Positions 21,109-31,017 of a stretch of 64,000 bases of DNA are shown here, piece after piece. The stretch spans positions 42,532 through 106,531 of the forward strand of contig MAAI01000030.1 in assembly GCA_002163115.1 (NCBI GenBank), given 5' to 3'. The translations under genes were made by a program, and so were the position numbers. The notes below the pieces were generated by a model. The model ran no database searches. It had not been told where the DNA came from and saw nothing but the letters and a program-made list of their open reading frames with translations. Each line of letters opens with the position of its first letter. The stretch's first letter is position 1. Source of the stretch: Methylophaga sp. 41_12_T18 (GTDB lineage Bacteria > Pseudomonadota > Gammaproteobacteria > Nitrosococcales > Methylophagaceae).

Positions 21109-21563
21109 GTGAAGATACTTCTCAATCCGATCAAGATGTCGCTGATGAATGGGCGGCCGCTTTAGATGAGCAAGCCCCAGCCGATAGCGGTGCCGAAGAA
21201 GATCCATGGGCTGCAGCTTTAGAAGAACAAGCAGACTCTGAAGCGGTGCAAGCTGATCCTGCACCGGTCGCGCAATTATCAGATGATGCAGGCCCTAAAT
21301 CAGATATAGATCTCGATATGGTACTGGATATTCCGGTGACTATTGCGATGGAGATCGGTCGTACCAAAATCAATATTCGTAACCTATTACAACTGAGCCA
21401 AGGTTCGGTCGTTGAGCTAGATCGTCTTGCCGGTGAGCCGATGGATGTTTTAGTTAACGATACTTTGATTGCCCACGGTGAAGTTGTTGTCGTCAATGAT
21501 AAGTTCGGTATTCGGCTGACTGATGTGATCAGCACCGCTGAACGCATTAAAAAACTGCAATGA
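21105..21563 (+). CDS. fliN: Flagellar motor switch protein FliN
   Basis: A 152-residue C-ring protein with a C-terminal SpoA domain (VLDIPVTIAMEIGRTKINIRNLL in outline; LAGEPMDVLVND; GEVVVVNDKFGIRLTD). The acidic N-terminus of about 65 residues contains a motif twice, DEWAAALDEQ and DPWAAALEEQ; E. coli FliN has a single DLWAEALSEQ in the same place. FliN forms the base of the C-ring and docks the FliH-FliI export ATPase. It overlaps fliM and fliO by four bases each. The motif duplication is unusual to my knowledge. Confidence 0.94.
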   Translation: MSEDTSQSDQDVADEWAAALDEQAPADSGAEEDPWAAALEEQADSEAVQADPAPVAQLSDDAGPKSDIDLDMVLDIPVTIAMEIGRTKINIRNLLQLSQGSVVELDRLAGEPMDVLVNDTLIAHGEVVVVNDKFGIRLTDVISTAERIKKLQ

Positions 21564-22012
21564 TGATGTACTTGCGGGCCGCGTTAGGCTGGTTATTAGT
21601 TAGTTGGAGCTCAATGAGCTTAGCCGCGGTCAGCAGTGATGGCGATACAGTAGTTGCAAAAACATTGACTAGCCCACCACTCTCGACCAGCGCTCTAGTA
21701 GAAACACTGCTCGGTTTATTCTTGGTGCTGGGCTTAATCATGTTTTTAGCTTGGTTAATCAAACGCACTAACCGCTTTCAAGCCACCGCTAATGGTGAAA
21801 TGAAAATCATCGCCGGGCTAGCACTCGGCCCCAAGGAACGAGCTGTACTGCTACAGGTTGGCGAGCAACAAATTTTAGTGGGTGTAACAGCCCAACAAAT
21901 TCAAACACTGCATGTCTTAGACAAGCCCATTTCGCTAGATAATAGCTCTGAAAAACCAATTGTATTTGCAGACAAGTTACAACAACTCATACAGCAACGA
22001 GGCAAATCATGA
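21560..22012 (+). CDS. fliO: Flagellar biosynthesis protein FliO
   Basis: A 150-residue protein with an N-terminal hydrophobic signal-like stretch (ending SLAA), a transmembrane helix ([18 protein letters not shown], about 50-67), and the cytoplasmic FliO domain ([29 protein letters not shown] in outline). FliO is a chaperone-like factor that helps assemble the FliP ring of the export gate. It overlaps fliN and fliP by four bases on each side, so the frames are translationally coupled. The sequence is weakly conserved in this family, but position and domain pattern make the call safe. Confidence 0.88.
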   Translation: MMMYLRAALGWLLVSWSSMSLAAVSSDGDTVVAKTLTSPPLSTSALVETLLGLFLVLGLIMFLAWLIKRTNRFQATANGEMKIIAGLALGPKERAVLLQVGEQQILVGVTAQQIQTLHVLDKPISLDNSSEKPIVFADKLQQLIQQRGKS

Positions 22013-22746
22013 TGCGTTGCTTATTATTGCTAACACTGCTCTGTTCACCTTTGATTGCCTTTGCTGAACCAGGTATTCCAGCGCTTACCATAACGACAGC
22101 TGAAGACGGCGGTCAAAACTATACCGTTACCTTGCAAATACTGGCTTTAATGACAGTACTCACGTTGTTGCCAGCAGCGTTAATGATGATGACCTCATTC
22201 ACCCGAATTATTATTGTATTATCAATACTTCGCCAAGCGATGGGCGTGCAATCTACGCCTTCAAACCAAGTATTAATTGGTTTGTCACTGTTTTTAACCT
22301 TTTTTATCATGCACCCGGTGTTTGATAATGCCTATCAAAATGGCGTGCAACCCTATATGGATGGTGAAATATCTGTCACCAAGGCAATAGAAAGTGTCAG
22401 TGATCCGTTTAAAGAGTTTATGTTGGCACAAACTCGAGAAAGTGATTTGGAGTTATTTGCCAGTATTGCCGGCCATCAACAACTCGAATCATCACAAGAT
22501 GTACCATTTAGTTTATTGCTGCCCGCATTTGTCACCAGTGAATTAAAAACCGCGTTTCAAATTGGCTTTTTAATTTTCATTCCATTTTTAATCATTGATT
22601 TGGTTGTTGCCAGTGTATTGATGGCCATGGGTATGATGATGTTATCGCCCATGCTTATTTCATTACCGTTCAAATTAATGTTATTTGTACTTATTGATGG
22701 TTGGGCTTTATTAATGGGCACTTTAGCCTCCAGTTTTTACATCTAA
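22009..22746 (+). CDS. fliP: Flagellar type III export gate protein FliP
   Basis: A 245-residue export-gate component with a cleavable signal peptide ([17 protein letters not shown]) and four transmembrane helices. Highly conserved blocks are [38 protein letters not shown], the [11 protein letters not shown] segment and [21 protein letters not shown] (shown here in parts). Five FliP subunits form the core of the FliPQR pore in the basal body. Only four bases separate it from fliQ. The length matches E. coli FliP (245). Confidence 0.96.
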   Translation: MMRCLLLLTLLCSPLIAFAEPGIPALTITTAEDGGQNYTVTLQILALMTVLTLLPAALMMMTSFTRIIIVLSILRQAMGVQSTPSNQVLIGLSLFLTFFIMHPVFDNAYQNGVQPYMDGEISVTKAIESVSDPFKEFMLAQTRESDLELFASIAGHQQLESSQDVPFSLLLPAFVTSELKTAFQIGFLIFIPFLIIDLVVASVLMAMGMMMLSPMLISLPFKLMLFVLIDGWALLMGTLASSFYI

Positions 22747-22750
22747 AACC

Positions 22751-23020
22751 ATGACACCCGAAACAGTTCTTACCATCATGCAACAGACCTTACAGGTCAT
22801 CACCATGTTGATCGCTGTTATTTTATTGCCAGCCTTATTTGTGGGTTTAATAGTCAGCATGTTCCAAGCTGCCACCTCAATCAATGAGCAAACTTTGAGT
22901 TTTATTCCCAAACTTTTAGTGACCATTTTAGTGCTGGTATTTGCAGGGCCATGGATGCTGCAATTAATCACCGGTTACGCCCAGCGAATATTTGAAGATA
23001 TTCCGTTTTTAATAGGCTGA
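22751..23020 (+). CDS. fliQ: Flagellar type III export gate protein FliQ
   Basis: An 89-residue protein with two transmembrane helices, the usual size of FliQ (89 in E. coli). It begins MTPETVLTIMQQTLQ and contains LPALFVGLIVSMFQAATSIN and EQTLSFIPKLL, the conserved family blocks. Four FliQ copies wrap FliP/FliR in the export gate and contribute to its gasket. It sits between fliP and fliR with gaps of four and three bases. No anomalies. Confidence 0.95.
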   Translation: MTPETVLTIMQQTLQVITMLIAVILLPALFVGLIVSMFQAATSINEQTLSFIPKLLVTILVLVFAGPWMLQLITGYAQRIFEDIPFLIG

Positions 23021-23023
23021 TTC

Positions 23024-23806
23024 ATGCAATTTACTAGTGCTGAAATAACCGGCTTATTAGGCAGTTATCTTTGGCCTTTTTTCCGTATTGCAGCGTTGGT
23101 TATGGCTGCGCCTATTTTTAGTAGTAACTTTGTTTCTGTTAGAAGTCGGCTACTGATTGCATTAGCTCTCACCATCGTGATCGTACCGACCATTCCAAAT
23201 GTTGCACCTGCTGTAGAGCCATTAAGTGGCGCTGGCTTGCTGATTGTGACTCATCAAATCCTAATTGGTGTTTGTATGGGCTTTATGATGCAGTTGTTAT
23301 TTAATGCCTTCATCATTGCTGGTCAAATTATCGCCATGCAAATGGGCCTCGGTTTTGCCTCGATGGTCGATCCACAAAATGGTGTGACCGTGCCGGTAAT
23401 CAGTCAATTTTATTTAATCTTTATATCACTGGTTTTTATCAGCCTTAATGGTCATTTAATCTTGATCCAGGTGTTAAGTGAAAGCTTTGTATCGCTGCCG
23501 GTATTAGCAACCGGTTTACCCTATACCAGCTTTCGTGACATTGTTGCTCAAGCTAGTTGGATGTATGCCGCAGGCGTGATTATTGCTTTACCTGCTATAG
23601 GTTCATTAATGATGGTTAACTTATCTTTTGGCATATTATCTCGAGCAGCGCCACAAATCAGCCCTTTTTCTATTGGTTTCCCTATGACCATTATCTTAGG
23701 TTTTGCCATTATCTTTGTAACACTGCCAAATGTGTCCTCACATTTAGTTATCATGACAGAGCAGCTATTACAACTGACTAGCTCGTTGGTGCATCCAGAT
23801 GGCTGA
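23024..23806 (+). CDS. fliR: Flagellar type III export gate protein FliR
   Basis: A 260-residue protein with about six transmembrane helices, the single-copy member of the FliPQR gate. Family blocks visible are WPFFRIAALVMAAPIFSS, GFMMQLLFNAFIIAGQIIAMQ (in part), MGLGFASMVDPQNGVTVPV and GILSRAAPQISPFSIGFP. Its last eight bases overlap the flhB start, so the two are likely coupled in translation. The length matches the family (about 260). Confidence 0.95.
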   Translation: MQFTSAEITGLLGSYLWPFFRIAALVMAAPIFSSNFVSVRSRLLIALALTIVIVPTIPNVAPAVEPLSGAGLLIVTHQILIGVCMGFMMQLLFNAFIIAGQIIAMQMGLGFASMVDPQNGVTVPVISQFYLIFISLVFISLNGHLILIQVLSESFVSLPVLATGLPYTSFRDIVAQASWMYAAGVIIALPAIGSLMMVNLSFGILSRAAPQISPFSIGFPMTIILGFAIIFVTLPNVSSHLVIMTEQLLQLTSSLVHPDG

Positions 23807-24932
23807 GCAAGGCGGACAAGATAAAACAGAAGAGCCCACGGCCAAAAAACTGACGGATGCCAGACAAAAGGGTCAAGTACCTCGTTCACGTGAATTTACC
23901 ACCGTTATGGTACTTATCGCCAGTGCGGTGGGCATGTTGTTTGTCGGTGAAAATATTTTACGTAGCCTTACTGAAGTGATGGCTGATTCATTTACGTTTA
24001 GCCGCAAAGAAATTTTTAATCCAGCAGAAATGATGTTGCATTTCTTATCCTCTATCGAAACTATTTCCTTAGCTCTAGGCAGCTTTTTAGCCATCACATT
24101 ATTAGCAGCATTGATTGCCCCGGCCAGTATTGGCGGCTGGAACTTTTCTGTTCAGGCTTTCGCTGTAAAACCTGAAAAAATGGATCCACTGAAAGGATTT
24201 AAACGTATCTTTGGCCCCCAGGGCTTGATTGAACTGGCCAAAGCCCTAGGAAAATTTATCCTTATTGGTACCATCGCCACCCTTATTTTATGGAACCTTC
24301 GCGACCAATTATTGACACTGGGCCAGCAAGAAGTTGAAGTAGCGATGACCGACTTAAGCTATTTAGTCATCTGGGTATTTTTAGGCTTATCGTCCAGCCT
24401 ATTATTAATTGCTTTGATCGATGTGCCCTTTCAGCATTGGAACCATACCCGCCAGTTGAAAATGACCAAGCAAGAAATCAAAGACGAAAGTAAAAATACC
24501 GAGGGTAATCCAGAAGTTAAAGGCCGTATTCGACGCATGCAAATTGAGCTTTCTCAACAGCGCATGATGCAAGATATACCAGAGGCTGACGTCATCATCA
24601 CTAACCCAACTCATTATGCAGTGGCACTTAAATACGACCAAACAAGCACCGGGGCGCCTACGGTTGTTGCTAAAGGTTCAGACTTAATTGCCCAACAAAT
24701 TCGCATGGTTGGCGATGCTAATGAAGTACCAATCCTAGAAGCACCACCACTAACCCGAGCTATTTATTACAGTACTGAAATCGGCAATGAGATCCCTTCT
24801 GGTCTATATATTGCAGTAGCTCAAGTGTTAGCGTTTGTCTTCCAATTGCGCCGTTATAACAACCGTGGTGGTAAAAAACCACAGCTTAATGTGGAGGACT
24901 TAGATATACCCGATGAGTTAAAACGAGATTAA
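23799..24932 (+). CDS. flhB: Flagellar export switch protein FlhB
   Basis: A 377-residue protein with a cytoplasmic N-terminus (DKTEEPTAKKLTDARQKGQV), four transmembrane helices, and a cytoplasmic C-domain with the autocleavage site NPTH (in ADVIITNPTHYAVAL, about 267-270). Cleavage between Asn and Pro switches export from rod/hook to filament substrates, in dialogue with FliK. A stand-alone relative of its C-domain is encoded at 39107-39391 next to FliK. It overlaps fliR by eight bases and ends six bases before flhA. Confidence 0.96.
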   Translation: MAEQGGQDKTEEPTAKKLTDARQKGQVPRSREFTTVMVLIASAVGMLFVGENILRSLTEVMADSFTFSRKEIFNPAEMMLHFLSSIETISLALGSFLAITLLAALIAPASIGGWNFSVQAFAVKPEKMDPLKGFKRIFGPQGLIELAKALGKFILIGTIATLILWNLRDQLLTLGQQEVEVAMTDLSYLVIWVFLGLSSSLLLIALIDVPFQHWNHTRQLKMTKQEIKDESKNTEGNPEVKGRIRRMQIELSQQRMMQDIPEADVIITNPTHYAVALKYDQTSTGAPTVVAKGSDLIAQQIRMVGDANEVPILEAPPLTRAIYYSTEIGNEIPSGLYIAVAQVLAFVFQLRRYNNRGGKKPQLNVEDLDIPDELKRD

Positions 24933-24938
24933 AGCTAG

Positions 24939-27026
24939 ATGGAAAATAACGATCTTTTTGCCCGCTTAAAACCATTTTTAAACGGCAATTTAGCGGCACC
25001 AATGATGTTGGTCGCATTATTAGCAATGGTAGTTTTACCATTACCACCCATCATGCTCGATCTGCTATTCAGTTTTAATATCGCACTATCGCTAACCATC
25101 ATGTTGGCCAGTATTTATGTACTGAAACCACTGCATTTTTCAGCTTTTCCCACCATTCTTCTGATCGCAACACTACTGCGCCTAGCGTTAAATGTTGCTT
25201 CGACCCGTGTTGTCTTACTTGAGGGCCATACTGGTACAGCAGCTGCCGGTAATGTGATTGAGGCCTTTGGTGAATTTGTTATCGGTGGTAACTACACCGT
25301 TGGTTTTGTTGTCTTTGCCATCTTAGTTATCATCAACTTTGTCGTGGTCACCAAAGGTGCCACCCGTATTGCAGAAGTCAGCGCGCGATTCACCTTAGAC
25401 TCAATGCCTGGTAAACAAATGGCGATTGACGCTGACTTAAATGCCGGCTTAATTGATCAAGATGAAGCGCGCAACAGACGTGAAGAGATCATGCAAGAAG
25501 CTGATTTCTACGGCTCAATGGACGGTGCGAGTAAATTCGTCCGTGGTGATGCGGTTGCCGGTATTTTAATTCTATTTATCAATCTTATCGGTGGCTTTAT
25601 CATTGGTGTGGCTCAACATGATTTGACCTTTTCTGAAGCCGCTCATAATTATGCCTTGCTCACTATTGGTGATGGTCTGGTTGCTCAAATACCGTCATTG
25701 TTATTAGCCTCTGCAGCAGGTTTATTAGTCACCCGCTCCACTCGTGAACAAGATATGGGTGATCAAATCGTTGGTCAACTATTTAAAGATCCTAAAACCT
25801 TAGCGGTCACCTCTGGAATTATTGGTGGCATGGGCATCATTCCTGGTATGCCAAACCTGCCATTCCTCATTTTAGCGACTGCTGGTGGCAGTGCTGCTTG
25901 GATATTAAATCAACGTCAAAAAGATGCCGCGGTGGCTGAAATAGCCGCTCAATCTAATGCACCCAAAGAAACACCTCGAGAACAACGAGAATTAAGCTGG
26001 GAAGATCTCAGTCCCGTTGATCCTATCGGTTTAGAAGTAGGTTATCGATTAATACCGTTGGTTGATAAGAATCAAGGTGGCCAGTTAATGACTAGAATCA
26101 AAGGGATAAGGAAGAAAATATCCCAAGATTTAGGCTTTTTAATCCCGCCAGTTCATATTCGAGATAACTTAGACTTAGCCCCTACCGCCTATCAAATCAC
26201 TTTATTTGGTGTCACTTTTGGCGAAGCAGAAATTCATCCTGATCGGATGATGGCTATCAACCCAGGTCAAGTTTTTGGCGAATTAGATGGTATCAAAGGT
26301 CATGATCCTGCTTTTGGTTTAGAAGCAGTGTGGATAGATGTCAGTCAACGTGAACAAGCGCAAGCACAGGGCTATACCGTCGTTGATGTCGATACCGTTA
26401 TCGCCACCCATTTAAGTAAAATACTACAAAACCATGCTCATGATTTATTAGGCCGAGAAGAAGTTCAACACATCCTCGATAACCTTGCTAAAACAGCACC
26501 TAAGTTGGTAGAAGGCCTAGTACCAGACGTTGTACCGCTAGGAACAGTGCAAAAGGTATTGCAAAACCTATTGGAAGAAAACATTCCTATTCGTGATATT
26601 CGTACCATTACTGAAGCAATCTCAGAGCAAGCAGTTCGTAACCCTGATCCAGAAACAATAACGGCTTCAACACGCATGGCCCTATCTAACTCAATCGTGC
26701 AACACCTTAACGGCACTCAAAATGACTTGCCTATCATCACCCTTGACCCTGAAATGGAACAGTTATTGCTTCAAGCATTACAAGCTACAACAGATGGTAG
26801 CGCTAGTTTAGAACCAGGACTTGCTGAGAATATGCATAAAAAATTACAAGAAGCTGCGCAACATCAAGAAATGAAAGGAGAATCTTCCATTCTAGTGGTC
26901 CAAGCAGGCCTACGTTCTTGGATTTCTCGCTTTATTCGTCATTCTATTCCAGGTTTAAACGTACTGTCATACAACGAAATTCCAGATAATAAACAAATAA
27001 AAATCGTGGCTAACATAGGTCGTTAG
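24939..27026 (+). CDS. flhA: Flagellar export gate protein FlhA
   Basis: A 695-residue export-gate protein: seven to eight N-terminal transmembrane helices (to about 330), the FHIPEP signature region (from RLALNVASTRVVLLEGH through GKQMAIDADLNAGLID in outline), and a C-terminal cytosolic domain (about 350-695) that forms the nonameric docking ring for chaperone-substrate complexes. It couples proton flow to export. The length matches the family (about 690-700). It lies six bases after flhB and 16 before flhF. Confidence 0.96.
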   Translation: MENNDLFARLKPFLNGNLAAPMMLVALLAMVVLPLPPIMLDLLFSFNIALSLTIMLASIYVLKPLHFSAFPTILLIATLLRLALNVASTRVVLLEGHTGTAAAGNVIEAFGEFVIGGNYTVGFVVFAILVIINFVVVTKGATRIAEVSARFTLDSMPGKQMAIDADLNAGLIDQDEARNRREEIMQEADFYGSMDGASKFVRGDAVAGILILFINLIGGFIIGVAQHDLTFSEAAHNYALLTIGDGLVAQIPSLLLASAAGLLVTRSTREQDMGDQIVGQLFKDPKTLAVTSGIIGGMGIIPGMPNLPFLILATAGGSAAWILNQRQKDAAVAEIAAQSNAPKETPREQRELSWEDLSPVDPIGLEVGYRLIPLVDKNQGGQLMTRIKGIRKKISQDLGFLIPPVHIRDNLDLAPTAYQITLFGVTFGEAEIHPDRMMAINPGQVFGELDGIKGHDPAFGLEAVWIDVSQREQAQAQGYTVVDVDTVIATHLSKILQNHAHDLLGREEVQHILDNLAKTAPKLVEGLVPDVVPLGTVQKVLQNLLEENIPIRDIRTITEAISEQAVRNPDPETITASTRMALSNSIVQHLNGTQNDLPIITLDPEMEQLLLQALQATTDGSASLEPGLAENMHKKLQEAAQHQEMKGESSILVVQAGLRSWISRFIRHSIPGLNVLSYNEIPDNKQIKIVANIGR

Positions 27027-27042
27027 TTGTTGAGGTTGAGTT

Positions 27043-28257
27043 ATGAAAATTAAACGTTTCCAAGCTGAAGATGTCCGTCAAGCCATTCGTGAAGTTCGCG
27101 ATGTACTCGGCCCTGACGCAGTTATTTTATCCAATACTCGTGTCGATGGTGGTGTCGAAATTGTGGCGGCGACTGATTATGATGAAAGTCAGTTTAAACG
27201 CAGTGCACCGGTGCAGACAGAACGACCAACACCACAAGCACAGTCAACACCAAAAGTAGAAATCAACCCTGCACGACAGGCTGAGCCAACACCTGCACCA
27301 TCGCCGCAGGCTAACGTTTGGTCGCAAGAGCCGACTTTAATTCAAATGCGTAAAGAAATTTCTGGTTTAAAAGACATGCTGCAAAATCAGCTGTCCGACT
27401 TAACTTGGAAAGATATGGAACGCCAAAATCCTGCGCAAATTCAGCTGTTACAGCGTCACTTGCACATGGGAGTACAAGTCGACCTTGCTAAAAAAATTGT
27501 CAGCCAAACACCAAATATTGATGACTTAGAAGTCGCTTGGCGACAATCGCTTGGTGTCTTAGCGAGTCAAATTGAAGTTCAACAAGATGACATCCTTAAT
27601 ACCGGTGGTATTTATGCCTTAATCGGCCCAACTGGTGTAGGAAAAACTACCACTATTGCTAAGTTAGCTGCCCGCTGTGCATTAAAACATGGTGCTAAAA
27701 ATGTAGCCCTCATTACTACTGATTGTTACCGCATTGGTGGTCAAGAACAGTTGCGTACTTATGCGCGAATTTTAGGTGTGCCAGTCCGGGTAGCTAAAAC
27801 CCATCAAGAACTAAGTGACTCTCTTAACGAACTGCTTGATCGCCGCTTTATCCTGATCGATACTGCTGGTATGAACCAACGTGATATACAATTAACTGAA
27901 AAGTTTGCTTTATTGAAGCAGCAGTCACAACCAATAAAAAATTATTTAACTATCGCTGCAACCACCCAAAGCAGTGGCTTGAATGATATTATTACCGCTT
28001 TCTCACATCTTGACTTGAGCGGTTGTATTTTAACTAAAACAGATGAAGCAAACAGTTTAGGTGGCGCAATTTCTGCGCTAATCAATCATAAACTACCGTT
28101 AGCGTTTATTTGCAATGGTCAACAAGTACCTGAAGACTTAACAATGGCTCGACCCAATACACTTGTGAAGCAAGCAAGTGACTTAATGAGCAATGAACAA
28201 CAACAACTGGATCCACAAACTTTATCCAGTTATGGAGGTTTTGCCGCCTATGGCTGA
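27043..28257 (+). CDS. flhF: Flagellar placement GTPase FlhF (SRP-type)
   Basis: A 404-residue SRP-family GTPase. The B domain (residues 1-110, Pro/Gln-rich from 55 to 95) is followed by an N domain and the GTPase core: P-loop GPTGVGKTTTIAKLAAR (about 193-209), LITTDCYRIGGQEQLRTYA, LIDTAGMNQRD, and TKTDEANSLGGA. FlhF marks the cell pole for assembly in polar flagellates, which is good evidence for polar flagella here. Its last eight bases overlap the flhG start. FlhG (next gene) stimulates its GTPase. Confidence 0.96.
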   Translation: MKIKRFQAEDVRQAIREVRDVLGPDAVILSNTRVDGGVEIVAATDYDESQFKRSAPVQTERPTPQAQSTPKVEINPARQAEPTPAPSPQANVWSQEPTLIQMRKEISGLKDMLQNQLSDLTWKDMERQNPAQIQLLQRHLHMGVQVDLAKKIVSQTPNIDDLEVAWRQSLGVLASQIEVQQDDILNTGGIYALIGPTGVGKTTTIAKLAARCALKHGAKNVALITTDCYRIGGQEQLRTYARILGVPVRVAKTHQELSDSLNELLDRRFILIDTAGMNQRDIQLTEKFALLKQQSQPIKNYLTIAATTQSSGLNDIITAFSHLDLSGCILTKTDEANSLGGAISALINHKLPLAFICNGQQVPEDLTMARPNTLVKQASDLMSNEQQQLDPQTLSSYGGFAAYG

Positions 28258-29122
28258 CGTACCAAATGACCAAGCAAGTGGTCTTAGAAAAATGACAACA
28301 CCCTCTCGGCCAGTAAAAGTCATCGCGATTGCTAGTGGTAAGGGAGGTGTTGGCAAAACAAATGTAACGGTTAATATCGGTGTAGCTCTTGCTTCACAAG
28401 GTAGAAATGTATTATTACTTGATGCCGATCTTGGCTTGGCCAATATTGATGTCATGTTGGGCTTGCATCCACAATTTAGTTTAAAACATGTGTTAGATGG
28501 TAGTAAAACCTTACAAGAAATTATTGTCGAAGGTCCTGCAGGACTAAAAATTATCCCTGCCGCCTCTGGCGTACAAAAAATGGCTGAACTTAGCCCGGCA
28601 GAACATGCGGGTATGATTCAGGCGTTTAGTGAGTTAGAGCAACATATTGATGTGCTGCTGATTGATAGTGCCGCTGGCATTGCTGATAGTGTCATCAGCT
28701 TCACTCGCGCTGCCCAAGAAGTGATCATTGTAGTCTGTGACGAACCCGCATCCATCACCGATGCCTATGCCCTGATTAAATTACTAAGTCGCGAATATGG
28801 CGTTGAGCATTTTCATATCATTGCCAATATGACCCGCAGCGTATCTGAAGGCCGTGAGCTGTTTAATAAGATATCAATGGTCTGTGATCGTTTTCTTGAT
28901 ATCAGTCTCGACTTTATGGGTATTGTGCCTTTTGATGAGGATTTACGTCGTGCCGTTAAAAAACAACGTGCGGTTGTAGAGTTCATTCCACGCAGCAAAT
29001 CGGCAACAGCATTTATGCACCTTGCTAAGAAAATTGATTATTGGCCAGTCCAAAAACAACCTCGTGGCCATATGGAGTTTTTTGTTGAACGTTTAATCCA
29101 ATCAAGTCTGGAAATTGCATGA
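28250..29122 (+). CDS. flhG: Flagellar number regulator FlhG (MinD-like ATPase)
   Basis: A 290-residue MinD/ParA-type ATPase. The N-terminus carries the DQASGLR motif (residues 7-13; consensus DQAxxLR) known to activate the FlhF GTPase. Then come the deviant Walker A KGGVGKTN, LLDADLGLANIDVMLG, and LLIDSAAGI. The C-terminal amphipathic region probably attaches to the membrane. I use the ATG at 28250, preceded by GGAGG and overlapping the flhF stop, because it places DQAxxLR at the N-terminus; upstream in-frame codons lie within flhF. FlhG limits flagellar number. Confidence 0.95.
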   Translation: MADVPNDQASGLRKMTTPSRPVKVIAIASGKGGVGKTNVTVNIGVALASQGRNVLLLDADLGLANIDVMLGLHPQFSLKHVLDGSKTLQEIIVEGPAGLKIIPAASGVQKMAELSPAEHAGMIQAFSELEQHIDVLLIDSAAGIADSVISFTRAAQEVIIVVCDEPASITDAYALIKLLSREYGVEHFHIIANMTRSVSEGRELFNKISMVCDRFLDISLDFMGIVPFDEDLRRAVKKQRAVVEFIPRSKSATAFMHLAKKIDYWPVQKQPRGHMEFFVERLIQSSLEIA

Positions 29123-29123
29123 C

Positions 29124-29855
29124 ATGAATAAAGTGCCGATGTATAGCAATGATAGTGCATCGAGTCAGTCCCTAGAGGAACTGCTGCAAAAACATGCCTC
29201 TCTGGTTAAACGCATCGCTTTTCACTTAATTGCCCGACTGCCTCATACTGTTGATGTCGATGATCTGATACAAGCCGGTATGATAGGACTATTAGATGCG
29301 TCACAAAACTACAACCCTAGTCAGGGAGCTAGCTTTGAAACCTATGCTGGCATTCGAATTCGAGGTTCGATGTTAGATGAAATTCGTCGTAATGACTGGG
29401 CACCGCGCTCTGTACATCGCAAAGCACGTGAAATATCTGCAGTTATGCAAGAAATTGAGCAGCAACATGGAAGAAATGCACAAGACACAGAAGTCGCAAA
29501 AGCATTAGGTATAAGTGTCGATGAATACCATCAGCAATTATTTGATTCTGCTGGCCATCAAGTGTTTAGTCTAAATGAGTTTTCAGACAATGATGAAACC
29601 CATGCCAAACCAATATCGAATTCATTACAGGGACCAGTTGATGAATTACAAGCAGCTGATTTTAAATCCGCACTTGCTGAGGCCATCACAACGCTACCAG
29701 AGCGTGAGCGTTTAATGATGAGCCTATACTATAATGAAGAATTGAATTTAAAAGAAATTGGCGAAGTCCTTGGTGTCAGTGAATCTCGTGTTAGTCAGAT
29801 TCATAGCCAAACCATTATTAGACTTCGCTCAAAATTAAATGACTGGTTAAACTAG
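29124..29855 (+). CDS. fliA: RNA polymerase sigma factor for flagellar operon (sigma-28)
   Basis: A 243-residue sigma-28: region 2 ([39 protein letters not shown]), region 3 ([11 protein letters not shown]), and region 4 with the helix-turn-helix [21 protein letters not shown] (in part). It directs late flagellar and chemotaxis transcription and is held back by FlgM, which is not in this window. The ATG at 29124 starts one base after the flhG stop; a TTG nine bases upstream is less likely. This placement, flhF-flhG-fliA-cheYZ, is the polar-flagellar order of Vibrio and Pseudomonas. Confidence 0.95.
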   Translation: MNKVPMYSNDSASSQSLEELLQKHASLVKRIAFHLIARLPHTVDVDDLIQAGMIGLLDASQNYNPSQGASFETYAGIRIRGSMLDEIRRNDWAPRSVHRKAREISAVMQEIEQQHGRNAQDTEVAKALGISVDEYHQQLFDSAGHQVFSLNEFSDNDETHAKPISNSLQGPVDELQAADFKSALAEAITTLPERERLMMSLYYNEELNLKEIGEVLGVSESRVSQIHSQTIIRLRSKLNDWLN

Positions 29856-29871
29856 AAACTGGAGGTATGTT

Positions 29872-30261
29872 TTGAATAAAGATATGAAAATCCTCATCGT
29901 AGATGACTTTTCTACCATGCGACGGATTATAAAAAATTTATTGAGAGATTTGGGCTTCAATAATACAACGGAAGCCGATGATGGCTTAACAGCTTTACCT
30001 ATTCTAAAAGCAGGTGGCATCGACTTTTTAGTTACTGATTGGAATATGCCTGGTATGCAAGGTATTGATTTGCTTAAAACTGTACGTGCTGATGAAGAAC
30101 TTTCTAAGCTCCCAGTTTTAATGGTAACCGCTGAAACTAAGCGCGAACAAATTATTGCGGCTGCACAAGCAGGTGTAAACGGGTATATAGTTAAGCCTTT
30201 TACAGCAGCAACGTTAAAAGACAAAATAGATAAAATCTTTGAACGTATTGATGCATCTTAA
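29872..30261 (+). CDS. cheY: Chemotaxis response regulator CheY
   Basis: A 129-residue single-domain receiver. Acidic pair DD in [12 protein letters not shown], phosphorylation Asp in [10 protein letters not shown], Thr/Ser in MVTAE, and Lys in [10 protein letters not shown] are all present, with strong resemblance to enterobacterial CheY. CheY-P binds FliM to reverse the motor. The likely start is the TTG at 29872, six bases after a strong GGAGG; the ATG at 29884 would be 18 bases away. An out-of-frame ATG at 29867 forms a two-codon frame (ATG TTT TGA) that overlaps the TTG. It lies 16 bases after fliA. Confidence 0.95.
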   Translation: MNKDMKILIVDDFSTMRRIIKNLLRDLGFNNTTEADDGLTALPILKAGGIDFLVTDWNMPGMQGIDLLKTVRADEELSKLPVLMVTAETKREQIIAAAQAGVNGYIVKPFTAATLKDKIDKIFERIDAS

Positions 30262-30273
30262 TTAAGGTTGGTT

Positions 30274-31008
30274 ATGGAATCTCAAAATAAAACAGCTCTA
30301 TTGGACGCTGCTCGTGCCTTAGTCACAGCAATTGAAACTGATGATGAAACTCAAGTTCAACAGCAGTTAACAGTCCTGACACAAGCCCAAGAAAGTGACT
30401 TATTTCATGAAGTCGGCAAACTTACACGTGACTTACACGAGTCACTGAATAGCTTTAATGTTGACCCACGTTTGGTAGATTTAACAACCAATGATATTCC
30501 AGATACCCGTGAACGATTAAATTTTGTCATCCAAACGACAGAAGATGCCGCTCATAATACGCTTGAACTAATCGATAAAACGCTGCCACTGTCTGATTCT
30601 CTCAAGCTTACCGCCCAGAATATAGAGCAAAGTTGGCATCGTTTTCGCATGAGAGAAATGGACGTAGATGAATTTCGTGCTTTAAGTACAGAAATTGAAA
30701 GTTATCTGCCTACTGTGAAACAACAAGCGGATCAGATCCATGAAAATTTGTCAGCCATGACGCTGGCTCAAGGCTTTCAAGACATCACTGGTCAGGTTAT
30801 TCGCCAAGTGATTACGCTGGTAGAAGAAGTAGAAGGTAACTTGGTAGAACTGGTAAAAATTGCCGGTAAACACCAAACAGAGAGTACAGAAGACGGCAAA
30901 CAGGTTGATCCGATTAAGGCAGAAGGTCCTCAAATCAATAAAGACAAACCCAATGTCGTCAATAACCAAGACGAGGTCGATGATTTATTATCAAGTTTAG
31001 GCTTCTAA
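30274..31008 (+). CDS. cheZ: CheY-P phosphatase CheZ
   Basis: A 244-residue protein with the long helical-hairpin CheZ fold. The catalytic face is LAQGFQDITGQVIRQVI, with the Asp and Gln that align to E. coli Asp143/Gln147. The last residues, VDDLLSSLGF, are the conserved C-terminal CheY-binding peptide, tethered by a charged linker of about 40 residues. It removes phosphate from CheY-P. I choose the ATG at 30274, six bases after AAGG, over a TTG two codons upstream. It lies between cheY and cheA. Confidence 0.95.
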   Translation: MESQNKTALLDAARALVTAIETDDETQVQQQLTVLTQAQESDLFHEVGKLTRDLHESLNSFNVDPRLVDLTTNDIPDTRERLNFVIQTTEDAAHNTLELIDKTLPLSDSLKLTAQNIEQSWHRFRMREMDVDEFRALSTEIESYLPTVKQQADQIHENLSAMTLAQGFQDITGQVIRQVITLVEEVEGNLVELVKIAGKHQTESTEDGKQVDPIKAEGPQINKDKPNVVNNQDEVDDLLSSLGF

Positions 31009-31017
31009 AGGAAACAA

